Made by a program: the position numbers and the translations under genes. From assembly GCA_023052935.1 (NCBI GenBank), contig CM041298.1, positions 17,157,371-17,221,370 of the forward strand: a stretch of DNA of 64,000 nt, given 5' to 3'. Of the stretch, positions 20,722 to 31,269 are shown piece after piece. The stretch's first letter is position 1; each line of letters starts with the position of its first letter. Source of the DNA: Piezodorus guildinii. Lineage: Eukaryota; Arthropoda; Insecta; Hemiptera; Pentatomidae. The notes beneath the pieces were generated by a model. It worked only from the letters and a program-made list of their open reading frames with translations. It was not told the DNA's origin and did no database searches.

Positions 20722-21568
20722 AATGCTTTACTTTCACTTATTCATGTATGAAATATATAGTAAGTGGAAGGAAGTATTGACGATCGTGAAAATTTTCGAA
20801 TTTAAGTTTTCGAAAAGCTCACGTTTTATAATCCGAATGAGTCCCGCAAAAAGGTCTTGTGTATTGTAAGTCCACAAAGGAAACTGAAATTTCATATTTA
20901 ATACGACTATAGCCCCGAGATGTTACAGCAACGTTTTCATGAAAGTCTACAAACCAGAGGAGCCACTTTATAGTATGCATTTTGCGATTTTCTCAAAAAC
21001 AGTTATAACGGTTTTGATTAATCTCGATATATCGATGTGCAATTTAATCGGCTTTAATATTATATAGGTTTTATTCTGACTGAAATAGTCTGGCAGGGCT
21101 TAAATGCCGATATTTTAAATTTTCTTCTTCTAAAGTACCTCTAATTTTGTAGATTCGGAAAAATAAACCGTATCATTTGTTAACATTGATATAAAACAAG
21201 TAAATGTGTAAGTTGAACGAATTAGATAACTAACTAAAGAAGAAAACAGCAAAAATATTTAATAATGCAATTTTTTTGTTTTTGAAAATGTAGATGTATA
21301 ATATACCGTTGGAAAGCTAAAGATTTTAGAAAATATATTATCTTATACACAAGCTTGTAAAAGTTAATAAAGAGTGATGAAAAGCCGATAAAACTAACCG
21401 ATTATTTAAGATAATAGTATAATCGATTTTTTAATGAAACACATGCTTATATATAGATTCAATTTAATAAATTCTTTATTAGTTTCACTCATTTTATCTC
21501 TAACTGTGTTTATAAATTTTTTAATCGATTTTAACAATGGCGGCAAGTGGAAGTCGCTGTCCCAATAT
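20722..21568 (+). repeat. RepA copy, near full length
   Basis: Starts with TTTCACTTATTCATGTATGA and the GTATTGACGATCGTGAAAAT block, contains the CTGGCAGGGCTTAAATGCCG and ATATACCGTTGGAAAGCTAA blocks, and ends near GGCGGCAAGTGGAAGTCGC. Both ends are diverged. Confidence 0.85.
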
Positions 21569-21651
21569 TGGGATTAATTTACATTTATGTTACGAACAAG
21601 TTGTGATGATATATAAATATTATGAATTGAAGCTAAAAAGCGTTGAGTAAC

Positions 21652-21775
21652 AATGGTCTCCGGTGGTGTAGTGGCTTGCATAAACGCACACATGCCCAAC
21701 GTTGCGGGTTCAAACCCGGCAGATAGCCCTGGAATTTCTTATGTGAGTAAGAAATTCTTAGTTTTGACATAATTA
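21652..21775 (+). repeat. SINE with tRNA-like head, related to family A (short)
   Basis: GGTGGTGTAGTGGCTTGCAT (box-A-like) and GCGGGTTCAAACCCGGC (box-B-like), then the ATAGCCCTGGAATTTCTTAT and AGTAAGAAATTCTTAGTTTT segments that resemble the family A transition. The rest of the body is missing. A true tRNA is unlikely because the attached body is SINE sequence. Confidence 0.65.
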
Positions 21776-22152
21776 TTCAAATGCGTTGTTCGTTAGTTAT
21801 TAAGGTTTTTTAGAGTATATATCACACTTTTTCTGTATAATTTCGGCTTTATAAATCGGCGAAGGATTTTTTTTTTTTTTCTGCCGACGTAAGTTGTTCG
21901 CACTGAAAACTTTGTGTTCGATAAAAATCGATCCACACATGACATCACTACATCGCCAGACCTCCACACCTTCCTGACATTCATACAATGCATATTTCAT
22001 GTAACTACACTAGCGTCCCTTAACTTTTCCACGGTTAATTCTAGCAGGATCAATAAACAGGGGATATCTGGTAGATCACTTGTCTAAACATCATCAAGTA
22101 TTAAAATCATTCCTATCTGATTTTTTTTTCACCACAATTTTCACGTAGTGTT
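21776..22152. other. No gene recognised
   Basis: Two overlapping short minus-strand open frames (about 21793-22000) have no recognisable family; a T-run lies at 21868-21880. Confidence 0.45.
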
Positions 22153-22332
22153 ATAATAATAATAATAATAAATTATTTATTTATTCTGGGACTATACCCT
22201 TCAGAAAACATTACAAGAAAATAAAAATAAAAACATTAGTGTCTTAGAGTAAAAGAACAAACAAAAACAAAAAAATTCAAACTACAAAAAAATAATAATA
22301 ATAAATTAAGAAGTAACCTCAAATAAAAATAT
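22153..22332 (-). repeat. LINE family A 3' end (interrupted)
   Basis: (ATT)n-type tail at 22155-22171 followed by the family 3' end (TTATTTATTCTGGGACTATA on +) and 3' UTR. The element continues at 22895-23535 beyond a nested jockey insertion. Confidence 0.8.
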
Positions 22333-22894
22333 ATATTTTTTAAAAATTTATTTATTGGAATTTACAACTGTATAATAGAATACAACAAGTAAATTGGAAT
22401 GAAATATAAAAAGAGATGAAACACATGGAGAGAAGCTTCTCAATGGAAGCACTCTAAAAAATATAAGGTCTCGAGGCCATCTTCTTGTCAGACTCCTCGG
22501 AGGATTGTCTGGAATTGAAGAGGAAGAACGGATTGAAAAAAGAGGATTAGGGTGGGAATGGAATTTATCATGAAAAGAATGGTATCTAGATCGGGCCAAA
22601 TCAGCAACATACGGAACATTAAGGTCTTTATGGATGAGTTTATTCGTGACAAAGTAAGGAGCGTTGAGGATTTTACGAAGGATTTTGGATTGTAGGGATT
22701 GGATACGGGAAGAATTCAATGGTTTATTAGAGCCTCAAAGCTCTACTCCGTAAGTCTATATCGGCCTTATGATAGTCATGTAGATGAGTCTTTTGTAGTT
22801 AAGTGGAAGATTAGAACGTTTGTCTAGTAAGCGTTGAAGTAGTCAAAAACGTCGTGCATTTTCTTATCGTTTCAGTCTTGTATGAGGGTTCCAA
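22333..22894 (-). mobile_element. jockey-like LINE, 5' truncated, nested in LINE family A
   Basis: The same 12 bases (AAATAAAAATAT) lie at 22321-22332 and 22895-22906, a target duplication around a 5'-truncated jockey-like copy. The 3' side starts at the low-coordinate end; the coding part lies at 22719-22348. It interrupts a minus-strand LINE family A copy. Confidence 0.8.
22348..22719 (-). CDS. jockey-like LINE, C-terminal fragment (open)
   Basis: 123 codons. From the start: SRIQSLQSKILRKILNAPYF, VTNKLIHKDLNVPYVADLAR, SRYHSFHDKFHSHPNPLFSI, IPDNPPRSLTRRWPRDLIFF. This is the conserved C-terminus of jockey-clade non-LTR polymerases, downstream of the RT palm. Further upstream (22720-22860) the same family continues out of frame. 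The first Met is internal to the family protein and no independent product is likely. The RRWPRDL motif near the end recurs at 19930 and 30200. Confidence 0.82.
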   Translation of the reverse strand: MNSSRIQSLQSKILRKILNAPYFVTNKLIHKDLNVPYVADLARSRYHSFHDKFHSHPNPLFSIRSSSSIPDNPPRSLTRRWPRDLIFFRVLPLRSFSPCVSSLFIFHSNLLVVFYYTVVNSNK

Positions 22895-23535
22895 AAATAA
22901 AAATATTGAAACTTAAACTAGATAATAAACAAAATTAGAGATATGTACATTTATACAATTTTGATTAAAAAAAGAAATTTACATTTATTTTATTTATTTA
23001 TTATTATTATTATTTTTTTTTTGAGAGGAGCTTTAATAATATATTAATAATATAACATCTGTTTCATTACTAATTTTTATTGAAATTAGCAAACTAATTA
23101 TGATTCTTCGAAAATTTGAGGGACGGGAAGTGATTAAATGGGCAAGATTTGAATGTCGGGAGAGTATTAGAGTCACGGAAGATAAGAAGGAATAGAGTTC
23201 CACAAGGATGGGGATCGAATTTGGAAAAATCCGTCGAAAGCTGCGGTTCGATGGGGTCTTATATCGTTCCTACCATTTCCAAGTATCAGATATGAAAATT
23301 GGTACTTTTCAAGAGAGCAAGATAAAGCGAGTAAAACGAACTAATATATTTAAAATTGGTCATATTCAATACTTTATACGAGGCATTTCTGGGTATTCCA
23401 AAAAGGATCCGCATGCAAGAGCAAAGTATCGAGTCTGAAAAATGAGATTTTTCATATTCGATTGTTGGAAATGGTAGGGACGGGCATACAAGTCTGAAGA
23501 AGGCGGCGAACGTGTGTTGCATTTATTTGGCGTAA
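22895..23535 (-). pseudogene. LINE family A, upstream part of interrupted copy
   Basis: 3' UTR (22910-23080) and degraded coding sequence. The minus strand reads LFGIPRNASYKVLN, cognate to FGISRDTSVTRFYEE in 14232-14786, and the SFIIRS..WNSIPS region near 23180-23230. A long duplication-like palindromic stretch at 23255-23290 and 23450-23485 (TCCTACCATTTCCAA against TTGGAAATGGTAGG) points to local rearrangement. Confidence 0.72.
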
Positions 23536-23597
23536 AACTCCCTGTTTATCAGTGATGATTAATTTAGTAAGTTAATCAAAATTAAGATCATAATAAA

Positions 23598-23792
23598 ATA
23601 AAAACTATACCTCTACAACCCATGAAGATTAAGGTGTTCAATACTTATCAAGGAGAAGAGTCTCCATACCCTGGAGTCGTTCCACGGCTGAAATGACAGA
23701 ATAAATAATTCTGCCACAGCCGAGATTCGAACCCGTGATCCGAAACCAGTAGACCAGTCTATATCCACTAGAACACGCCGCTCTCTTAATAA
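23598..23792 (-). repeat. tRNA-derived SINE family B, partial
   Basis: Minus strand: head AGAGCGGCGTGTTCTAGTGG, box-B-like GGTTCGAATCTCGGCTGTGG, then the AATTATTTATTCTGTCATTT transition and a shortened body ending near 23600. Confidence 0.85.
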
Positions 23793-23811
23793 AATGACAC
23801 TATTTTATACT

Positions 23812-24062
23812 AAAAGGGCTGAGTGAGTAGCGCGCTAGTCTCTCATGCTAAAGGTTGAAGGTTGTGAGTTCGAATCCCAGTCCCCTAGGGACTTTTTCTC
23901 GAGCATTTAATTAATGGGGATTCACTCACAGCCTCTCTCCCGGGTATGTGAGACCCGTCAGTCAAAGGGCGCCCGCTCACAAAATTAGGCATAGGGAGTG
24001 ATGACCATACACTACAAAATGCATCGAGAGTGTAATATCCCAACAGATTACACACACATAAT
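23812..24062 (+). repeat. tRNA-derived SINE family C
   Basis: tRNA-like head GGGCTGAGTGAGTAGCGCGC with box-B-like GAGTTCGAATCCCAGTCCC, then a body distinct from families A and B: GGATTCACTCACAGCCTCTC, CCCGGGTATGTGAGACCCGT, GGGAGTGATGACCATACACT. The same body occurs at 60828-60985, joined there to a family B head. Confidence 0.85.
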
Positions 24063-24239
24063 ATTATAAATATTATTCTTTCTTATATTTTCGACTGCGT
24101 TGCCACGCATGCAGCGAATATGATTGATCATGATCTTCCTTAATCTCTTCGACATCCTGGAAATCAATTAAGGAGATCTTCTGGACGTTTTGTTTTTAAT
24201 TTTCTTGGGAGTAGCCTGTTAACATGGTGAAACAAAGCG
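24063..24239. other. No gene recognised
   Basis: AT-rich spacer; an isolated ACGCATGCAGCG stretch near 24100 is unassigned. Confidence 0.4.
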
Positions 24240-24685
24240 ATGGAACGAGTTTATTTGTGTGGTGAAAAATCGACGAATCAAATGTGTTAAATTTGACGTG
24301 AATGAATGAATTAATTTTGGAATGTGTATCGTGAGATTTGAAAGATACCACGACGCGTTGACTGTTTTTCGTAAAAATCTTTATCAGTTTTTTGTATTTT
24401 GTTTGTATGTGTACATATGTTTTTTTAGCTCTAGATCTGTTCAGCATGTATAATTTTGTAGAGTAGTTGTTTGCTTTGTAAGTTTGAGTTTTTGAATGTA
24501 TCAAAAATATTTTTTTTATTCTGGGACATTACGTATCCTAAGAATATTTTACAGTGAACGGAGGAAGTCCAATTTGTCCTGCTTCATATGATACATAATT
24601 ATTTAGTCAAATAGAAAATGTTTAAAGTAAATATGAATACAAAGATACAAAAAAATACAGATAACATCAAATGAGTTTAGTTATG
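24240..24685. repeat. Unclassified repeat, paralogue of 27765-28165
   Basis: GAGTTTATTTGTGTGGT, the TGGAATGTGTATCGTGAGAT block and the ACAGTGAACGGAGGAAGTCC block occur in the same order and orientation in 27765-28165. The part after about 24540 also matches, inverted, near 15785-15835. A 102-codon minus-strand open frame inside it is not conserved in the paralogue. Confidence 0.7.
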
Positions 24686-24699
24686 TATTATCAAAGTTT

Positions 24700-25002
24700 G
24701 TGAGCGGCGTGGTCTAGTGGATAGAGCACTAGTCTGCTGTGCTCCGGGTCCTGGGTTCGAATCCCGCCTGTGGCAGAATATTATTTATTCTGTTAATTTA
24801 GTCGGGGGCGACCCTAGGGTATGGAGACTCTCCTGGGGCAGACCCAGCCTCTATAAAGTGGGTACCCAAATTAATTGGGGAAAAACCTGGCGGCTGAACG
24901 TGATTAAGGCCTAATCACCTCATTGCACTGCCGTTGGCCTAGAAACAGTACGAATCTCTATATGTACTGAGCACAAGACCCTTCATGGGTTGTAGTGGTA
25001 CA

Positions 25003-25045
<43 letters not shown>

Positions 25046-25049
25046 TTTT
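24700..25049 (+). repeat. tRNA-derived SINE family B, full length, with 14-bp target duplication
   Basis: The exact duplication TATTATCAAAGTTT lies at 24686-24699 and 25050-25063. The insert starts GTGAGCGGCGTGGTCTAGTG, has box-A-like and box-B-like (GGGTTCGAATCCC) promoter blocks at 24711-24722 and 24753-24765, the family body, and a long T-rich tail to 25049. Internal RNA polymerase III promoters are expected for such SINEs. Confidence 0.95.
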
Positions 25050-25063
25050 TATTATCAAAGTTT

Positions 25064-25440
25064 AGATTTATCAAATATTCGATTTTGATAAAAGTAGCTT
25101 TGGATGTAAAATCAAATGCTTTAATTTATCTTTATTGAAATAAGTTTCACAGGGCTTTAAAATTTTTAAAAATTCGTTCCTCTAAAGTACTTTTAATTTT
25201 GTAGATTGGAAAAAAATTAAATATTTCATCTTTTAACCATCGATTAAAAAAACGGGTAAGTATTACACTAGTTGAAAGAATTTGATAGTAAAATGTAAGA
25301 GAAAACATTTTTTTAGAGGGAATTTTTTTCTTTTACAAAGATTTTAGATAAAAGATTATCTAATATTCAAAGTTGCAGAAAGGGTTATGAAAGAGAGTAA
25401 TGAAAGCGGTTTAAGTCAAGAGATTGTTGTTCACAATCGT
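25064..25440 (+). repeat. RepA fragment
   Basis: The GTTTCACAGGGCTTTAAAAT and CCTCTAAAGTACTTTTAATT blocks and the TAATGAAAGCGG end match the central RepA region, diverged. Confidence 0.7.
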
Positions 25441-25999
25441 TTGTATTGTTATGTTATTCTCAACATTATAATCTGAAGTAAATTTATTTGCCTAGAAAAT
25501 GATTTTTAATGATTCTCTAAGGCGAGCAAAAATGCCCAGATTGTTGAAAAACTGTGGTATTGACAAACACAATATTTGAGTTGCGGTTGGAAGCATCGGT
25601 TTGCATGCTAATAGAGAATCCAAAATGCTTACTATTTATATGTTTAATTAGTTTCTTTATTCAGTCAATATGTTTACTAATAGTCAGTCGATTGCCTGTT
25701 GTACTTGTTTTGATCCCATGATTATAACATGCCATTCACGATTAAAACAGCCGATGAGATAGTATACAAAAATAACGTGTATATATTACTATGTTTCGGC
25801 CACTACTATTCTAAAGCAGAGGTGACTCCGAAACATATTAATTAATATATAAATTTTCGGTTATTATTCTATAAAACTGTTGGATTTCTTTTCCAAAGTA
25901 TTATGTTTATCAATTCATTATTGGGATCAGGTGGAATAAAGTGATTAACTTATAATAAACATTTATTTATAAAATAAGACATATCATTACACATAAAAA
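25441..25999. other. No gene; decayed hammerhead-like pair
   Basis: AT-rich. At 25784-25850 two opposed GAAACAT-type motifs (minus near 25795, plus near 25828) resemble decayed hammerhead arms but lack the CUGANGA core. Confidence 0.45.
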
Positions 26000-26149
26000 A
26001 AACCTGGTGCGGGCAACACACGACTTACCTCCAATTTTAAATTAATGAAAGAATTTTCAAAGACAGTTCGAGATAAAAATACGTGAAACTAAAAAAGAAT
26101 TAACTAAATCGAATTTCTATAGAAACATGTGTTTTATTAAAAATATATT
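26000..26149 (-). repeat. RepA, first part (interrupted)
   Basis: Minus-strand RepA start (CCTGGTGCGGGCAACACACG) up to the AAACATGTGTTTTATTAAAA block. It continues at 26731 after the foldback insertion. Confidence 0.85.
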
Positions 26150-26730
26150 GGAACATTTAAAAAAGCACATACTACCTTCCATTCATCATCTAATCACTTT
26201 ATTTCATAAGTCTTTTAACATTTTTTCATCCTAGTCGACGTTTCGGGGTTGTTTCCCCATTTTCAAGATTGAAACAATTTATTTATACTTTCATTATTGA
26301 ATAAAATTATATTATTTAAATATTTTTCTTTGATAAATGAAGCTCAGCAATTTGTCATAACTATTTTAAACTAACTAACTTTAATTACCTTATTCCTTGC
26401 TACAACATTTTTCAACATTGTAGTGAAGGATGAAAAATGTTGTAGCTAGGAATAAGGTAATTAAAGTTAGTTTAAAATAGTTATGACAAATTGCTGAGCT
26501 TCATTTATCAAAGAAAAATATTTAAATAATATAATTTTATTCAATAATGAAAGTATAAATAAATTGTTTCAATCTTGAAAATGGGGAAACAACCCCGAAA
26601 CGTCGACTAGGATGAAAAAATGTTAAAAGACTTATGAAATAAAGTGATTAGATGATGAATGGAAGGTAGTATGTGCTTTTTTAAATGTTCCAATTAAGAA
26701 AACTTCCAAAAAAATTAAAAAAGAAAAGAA
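26150..26730. mobile_element. Foldback retroelement, ~260-bp inverted arms, hammerhead-like motifs, 14-bp target duplication
   Basis: Arms at about 26150-26412 and 26429-26692 are nearly identical inverted copies around a tiny centre. Flanks ATTAAAAATATATT (26136-26149) and ACTAAAAATATATT (26731-26744) make a 14-bp duplication with one mismatch. Each arm has a decayed hammerhead-like motif (minus 26233-26270, plus 26571-26610): stem II GGGG/CCCC and GAAACGTC are kept, but CUGANGA reads TTGAAAA. Arm ends carry ATGAAATAAAGTG. It interrupts a RepA copy. Confidence 0.85.
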
Positions 26731-27455
26731 ACTAAAAATATATTATATTATTATCTAAAATAACCAGTTAGTTTTATCTTCTTTTCATTACTCTCTATTA
26801 ACTTTTAAAAGCTTGTGTATGAGATAATATTTTTTCTAAAATCTTTAGCTTTCCAACGTTATATTTTACATGTATAATACTGCTCTTATGTTCAAAAATA
26901 AATTATTTTTTTCATTTTTCTCCAAGTAGTTGCTTTTCAAATTCGCTTAACTTGCATATTTAGCTCTTTTTTTACTAGTGATAACAAGATAATATAGTTA
27001 TTTTTAAATAATCAACAAAATTAAAGGTACTTTAGACAAAGAATATTTAAAATATCGGAATTTAAGCCCTGTCAGACCATTTTAATCAGAATGAAACCTA
27101 AATTATATTAAAGCACATTAAATTTTACATCGATATAGCGAGTTTAATCAAAATCGTCGGAACCATTTTCGAGAAAATCGAAAAAAGGTGCAAAATGCAT
27201 GGTATAAAGTGGCTCTTCTGGTAAGCTCATTTTGACGAAAAAGGTTTTGTAACGTCTCGGGCGTATATTTGTCTTAAATATGAAATTTCAGTTTCATAGG
27301 ACTTACCGTTTCCCCCCGGGAGTTACCACACAGAGAGACCTTTTTGCGGGACTTGGTTATTTGGACTCAGGGGACCCTAAATTTCCGTTAAAAACTGGAA
27401 TACGAAAATTTTCACGATCGCAATACTTCCCTTGCTATATATAGTAAGTGAAAGT
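26731..27455 (-). repeat. RepA, second part of interrupted copy
   Basis: Runs from TATTATCTAAAATAACCAGT through the CAATCTACAAAATTAAAGG-equivalent, CCATTTTCGAGAAAATCG and GCATGGTATAAAGTGGCTCT blocks to the terminus ACTTCCCTTGCTATATATAG and GTAAGTGAAAGT at 27444-27455. Together with 26000-26149 this is one of the most complete RepA copies. Confidence 0.87.
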
Positions 27456-27764
27456 AATACACAGTGAGGCATTATTATTATCGAGAATACTGAGGTTCAG
27501 ATTTACCACATAATGTAACATTAATGTACCTTTGGACATAACTGCTAACTTCTTCCTTGGCTTGACCCCCGAACTGCCTCCGTCCGTGGCTGGATCTCCG
27601 CTCTTCCTAGGTAGAGGGCTATCTCTGCTCTAGGAGTGGAGGGGTGTGTTTTTTGTATACCCCTTCAAAGAAACGTTTTGGCTTGTAGCTCGGAAACTGT
27701 TCTATTTGAAATTATTCTAAATTATTTCTATTCCTCCCAGAATTCTCAATACATAGCAACATTT
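27456..27764. other. No gene recognised
   Basis: Includes a CT-rich stretch at 27550-27640 that I cannot assign. An open frame from 27636 runs into the repeat 27765-28165 and is not conserved in its paralogue. Confidence 0.45.
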
Positions 27765-28165
27765 GAGTTTATTTGTGTGGTTAAAACTCGACGTATTAAA
27801 TGTCTTAAATTTTGTCGTGAATATATGAATTTACTATTGGAATGTGTATCATGTGATTTTAAACATACCACGGCGCGTTGACGTAAATAATTTCATGATC
27901 TTTTTGTATTTTGTTTGAATGTGTACATTAGTTTAGATAGTGTACATTACATTAGTTTTTTTGTAAATTTTCGAATTCGAGTTTTTGAATGATTTAAATA
28001 AATAAGAATAATTTACAGTGAACAGAGGAAGTCCAATTTGTCTGGTTTCATTTGATACATAATCATTTAGTCAAATAGTAAATTTTTAAAGTTAATATAA
28101 ATAAAAGATACAAATAAAAACAGATAACATCGAATGAATTTAGTTAAGTATTATCTAACTCAGGA
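27765..28165. repeat. Unclassified repeat, paralogue of 24240-24685
   Basis: See 24240-24685. Shared blocks keep the same order, with small indels and a missing poly(T)/GGGACATTACG segment. Confidence 0.7.
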
Positions 28166-28189
28166 TTTATCACATAGGTACAAAAGATT

Positions 28190-28500
28190 GATTTTTTGAA
28201 AAGGTGGTTAAATAATCGGTGTTTGAAAGTGGTTAGGGGAGATGGGTAAAGAGTTCCAAAGTATGGTAGGACTTTTCAAAGGACGCTGTTCTATGAGAGG
28301 CTAGGTATTGATGGATGGGTTGGGATCTTGTATTTAAGGTGTGCACGGAAGAGCGCGAAGAATGAAGGTCAAAGATATAGGAAGGTTTTCTGGCTCGCAA
28401 ATTTGAAATAGGAAGATGCCAATTAGGTATAGAGATAGAGGTCGGGATAGAGCCAACTTTGACCAGAATAACAGTGAGAGACATGTGACTGTCTGAAGAG
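28190..28500 (-). pseudogene. LINE family A, C-terminal fragment
   Basis: Open at 28484-28233 on the minus strand: ISIPNWHLPISNLRARKPSY, IFDLHSSRSSVHTLNTRSQP, LASHRTASFEKSYHTLELFT. It is cognate to the C-terminus at 17128-17376 and to 13385-13682. No tail is attached. Confidence 0.78.
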
Positions 28501-28549
28501 GTCGTACATAAACCTTATATACCTATTTAGTAATATTTGTAGTCTCATC

Positions 28550-29265
28550 TCATTTTCGAAGCAGGAAGGACTCAAAAATGCATAAAAGAGAGATTAAGGA
28601 GGACAAGATAAAAATCTTAATTTTGAGGAAGAAAAAGCCACCTAGCCCACAGAGACACTACATAGTTGGGAACTATAGATTTGAATGTGTCAACAGCTTT
28701 AAATACTTAGGATCGATGGTCAATGCTGCCTTGTATGAGGAAGAAATAAAGCAGAGGATAATGACAGCGAATCGTTCCTATTTCAGACTAATCTAAAGTT
28801 TTTAAAAGTAGACTGCTCTGTCGAACAACCAAGATCAGACTGTATAGAACGCTCGTCCGACCCGTGTTAACATATGCATCTGAAACCTGGACTTTGAGCA
28901 AAGGATCAGCTGACCGACTTGACAGATCCGAAAGAAAGATTCTCAGGCGTATTTACGGGCCTGTAAAGGAGAATGGTGTGTTTTGACTTCGAAAAAATAG
29001 AGAGCTGTATACACTTTCTGATGAGCTGAGTGTTTCCCAGTTTGTAAGGGTGCAACGGATTAGGTGGTTGGGCCACATTATCAGAATGGGTAAAGAAAGG
29101 ACAGTAAGAAAACTGCACTATGGAAATCCCGACGGAAGAAGGCCTCGTGGAAGTCCGAAGGAAAGGTGGAAGGACAGCGTCTCCGAGGATCTGAAGAAAC
29201 CGGGAGTAACTGTGCGGCGTGCTACCGACAGGGAGGACTGGGGAAGAGCAGTTGAGCTGGTCGGG
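28550..29265 (+). pseudogene. RTE-like LINE, C-terminal region
   Basis: Three frames in order: FECVNSFKYLGSMVNAALYE (28680-28740), [20 protein letters not shown] and [19 protein letters not shown] (28825-28985), and RIRWLGHIIRMGKERTVRKL with RPRGSPKERWKDSV (29056-29185). This is the region after the RT palm in RTE-group elements of arthropods. Two frameshifts and a stop interrupt it. Confidence 0.87.
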
Positions 29266-29329
29266 GACCGCTTATGCTTCTGTCGCGCCGATAATGAATC
29301 TCATTTCGTCACTAAGTCTGTCCCCCATA

Positions 29330-29480
29330 TACTAGGCATCATAGTACAAGTGGGGGAGTATGAGAGAAGACGGGTTCTTCTAGGAAAAGACAAACCGAAA
29401 CGTAGGAGCTGTTTGAATTTTCATTCATGGACTAGAGAAAATAAAGTGATTTTTCTATTTAATATAAAACAATAAACTGT
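29330..29480 (+). repeat. Hammerhead-arm remnant (GAAACGTA end)
   Basis: GAAACGTAGG at 29397-29406 followed by an AATAAAGTG-type end (29441-29449) resembles the 3' half of the hammerhead arms (compare 26595-26646). The CUGANGA half is not recognisable. Confidence 0.5.
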
Positions 29481-30070
29481 TTCTGTTGTATTGTAGTAGG
29501 TGGTTGACATTTAAAAATTGTATACTTGCCCTCAAACTTCGAGGAAGGTTGTCGTGCCCCAAGAAACAATTCAAAGAGACGTCAGTTAATTTCCATCGAC
29601 GTCTAATTACCGAGGATTGTTGTTAATTTGGAGAGAAAGTCGCTTTGTGGCGAGAGGTGACTTGCGGCGGCAACGCGTCAACGAAGCACAAACTTAACCG
29701 GCAATTATAACTCTGTTGGCAGCATTGGGAGGTTGGACTTTGTTCCCGTAGGCTTACTAAGTTCAAAGTATTTTCCTCATCCTGAACTGCTTTCTCTCTC
29801 ACTAGTTAGTTATTTTGGTGTTGAAGGCGTGAAATCTCATTGGCCATCAACGTCTTATTATTATATTATTTTTCAATATTTATTTATTATCCCCCCAAAA
29901 AAAAATCTGAAAGAAGCGATATTAAAAAAATGTAATTACTATTTTAAAAATGAATTTAAGACCTTTATAATGAAGTTGCAGTTATAAATAACAATAATTA
30001 TATTGTTTCGATCAAAACATTTATTTTACAACAGACTAAATTAAAAAAAAAAAATGTTTTTCATTTTAAA
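29481..30070. other. No gene recognised
   Basis: Contains a moderately GC-rich stretch (29540-29720) of unknown nature, then AT-rich DNA. Confidence 0.45.
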
Positions 30071-30071
30071 T

Positions 30072-30860
30072 CAATAAATATGATATTTACAACTGTATAC
30101 AAAATACATCAAGTAAATGTGATGGACATATGGTAAATTGACATGGAATACATGTAGAGACACCACCCATTGGCAGCACTCTAAATATATCCTAAACTAG
30201 GAGATCTCGGGGCCATCTTCTTTTCAGACGCCTCGGAGGGTTATCAGGAATTGAGAAGGAAGACAGAATGGAAACCAGTGGATTAGAGTGGGAATGGAGT
30301 TTTTCATGGAATGAATGATACTTGGTTCGGGCTAAATCAGTAACATATGGAACATTAAGGTCTTTATGGATAAGTTTATTCGTGACAAAATATGGAGCAT
30401 TGCGGATTTTACGGAGGATTTTGGATTGTAAGGATTGGATACGAGAGGAATTCGATGGTTTAATAGACCCCATAGCTCTACTCCGTACGTCCAGATAGGT
30501 CTTATGATGGTCATGTAGATGAGTCTTTTGTAGTTAAGAGGAAGCTTTGACCGTTTGTCTAGTAAGTGTTGAAGTAACCGAAAGCGGCGAGCAGTTTCTT
30601 GTCGTTTCAGTCTTGTGTGGGGATTCCATGTTAGACGTTTGTCAAGTAGAAGTCCTAGGTAGCTGATCTGTTCAACCGGAACTAGCGGAATATTACTAAA
30701 GGATACTGTAGGGCAGGATGTCATAGGTTTACGACGGAGAGTAAAGGTTATTTGGTGGGATTTGTTGGAATTTATTTTAATTCGCCAATTCTGACACCAT
30801 AACTCAAGGTCTCTGATGTGGGATTGGAGAGTTTGAGAAGCAGCAGTTTGTAAGTTTGAT
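30072..30860 (-). pseudogene. jockey-like LINE, post-RT and C-terminal region with frameshift
   Basis: Upper part 30860-30332 (minus): CQNWRIKIN, TSCPTVSFSNIPLVPVEQIS, LGLLLDKRLTWNPHTRLKRQ, RPIWTYGVELWGL. After a frameshift near 30460, 30473-30192 reads RIQSLQSKILRKIRNAPYFV, LNVPYVTDLARTKYHSFHEK, PRRLKRRWPRDLLV. The best long copy of this family in the window; the RT active site lies upstream and is absent. Confidence 0.87.
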
Positions 30861-30867
30861 CATTTTT

Positions 30868-31268
30868 TTTTCTGGATAACGGATGGCGGTCTGTAAATAA
30901 AACAACTAAATAGATTAAAATATTTATTGTCTGCCAACGTTTCGACCCTCATTGTGGGCCATCAGGGCTAAAAATATACAAAAGAAATACAATTACAATA
31001 ACTATTGTATGAACTTTTAAACTAGAGAATGTTGGTATCAAAATTATAAAATAAAAAATGTATATGTAAAAAAAATAATTAATTAAATTACCATTGCTAT
31101 AGTAAAATGATGAAAGGGCTATACAAAACAAATTATGGCTAAAGAAAATGTACAAAGATCTCAATAGAACATGAAATAGGAAACATTTAAATATGGAGTA
31201 GAGTGGAGATACGTACCGTATTGTGGACGACTGGGAACTAGGTAGAGTTTAGAAGACTGGGGGTATGT
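30868..31268. mobile_element. Truncated hammerhead-arm element, same family as 37691-38474
   Basis: GGATGGCGGTCTGTAAATAA start, a minus-strand hammerhead-like motif at 30932-30970 (stem II and GAAACGTT kept, 3 nt lost in CUGAUGA), then a body collinear with 37835-38180 (AGTAGAGTGGAGATACGTAC block at 31196-31215 and again at 38072-38091). The second arm is absent. Confidence 0.75.
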
Positions 31269-31269
31269 A

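Noticed and set aside
23255..23485. Foldback element from the inverted pair around 23270 and 23470
   Set aside because: The inverted match is short, lies within LINE coding remnants, and has no hammerhead or target duplication.
24717..24914. 65-codon frame conserved between two SINE B copies (also 58800-58997)
   Set aside because: Shared only because the SINEs are near-identical; it starts within the tRNA-like head.
27636..27881. 81-codon open frame as a gene
   Set aside because: It runs into a repeat whose paralogue at 24.2 kb does not keep the frame.
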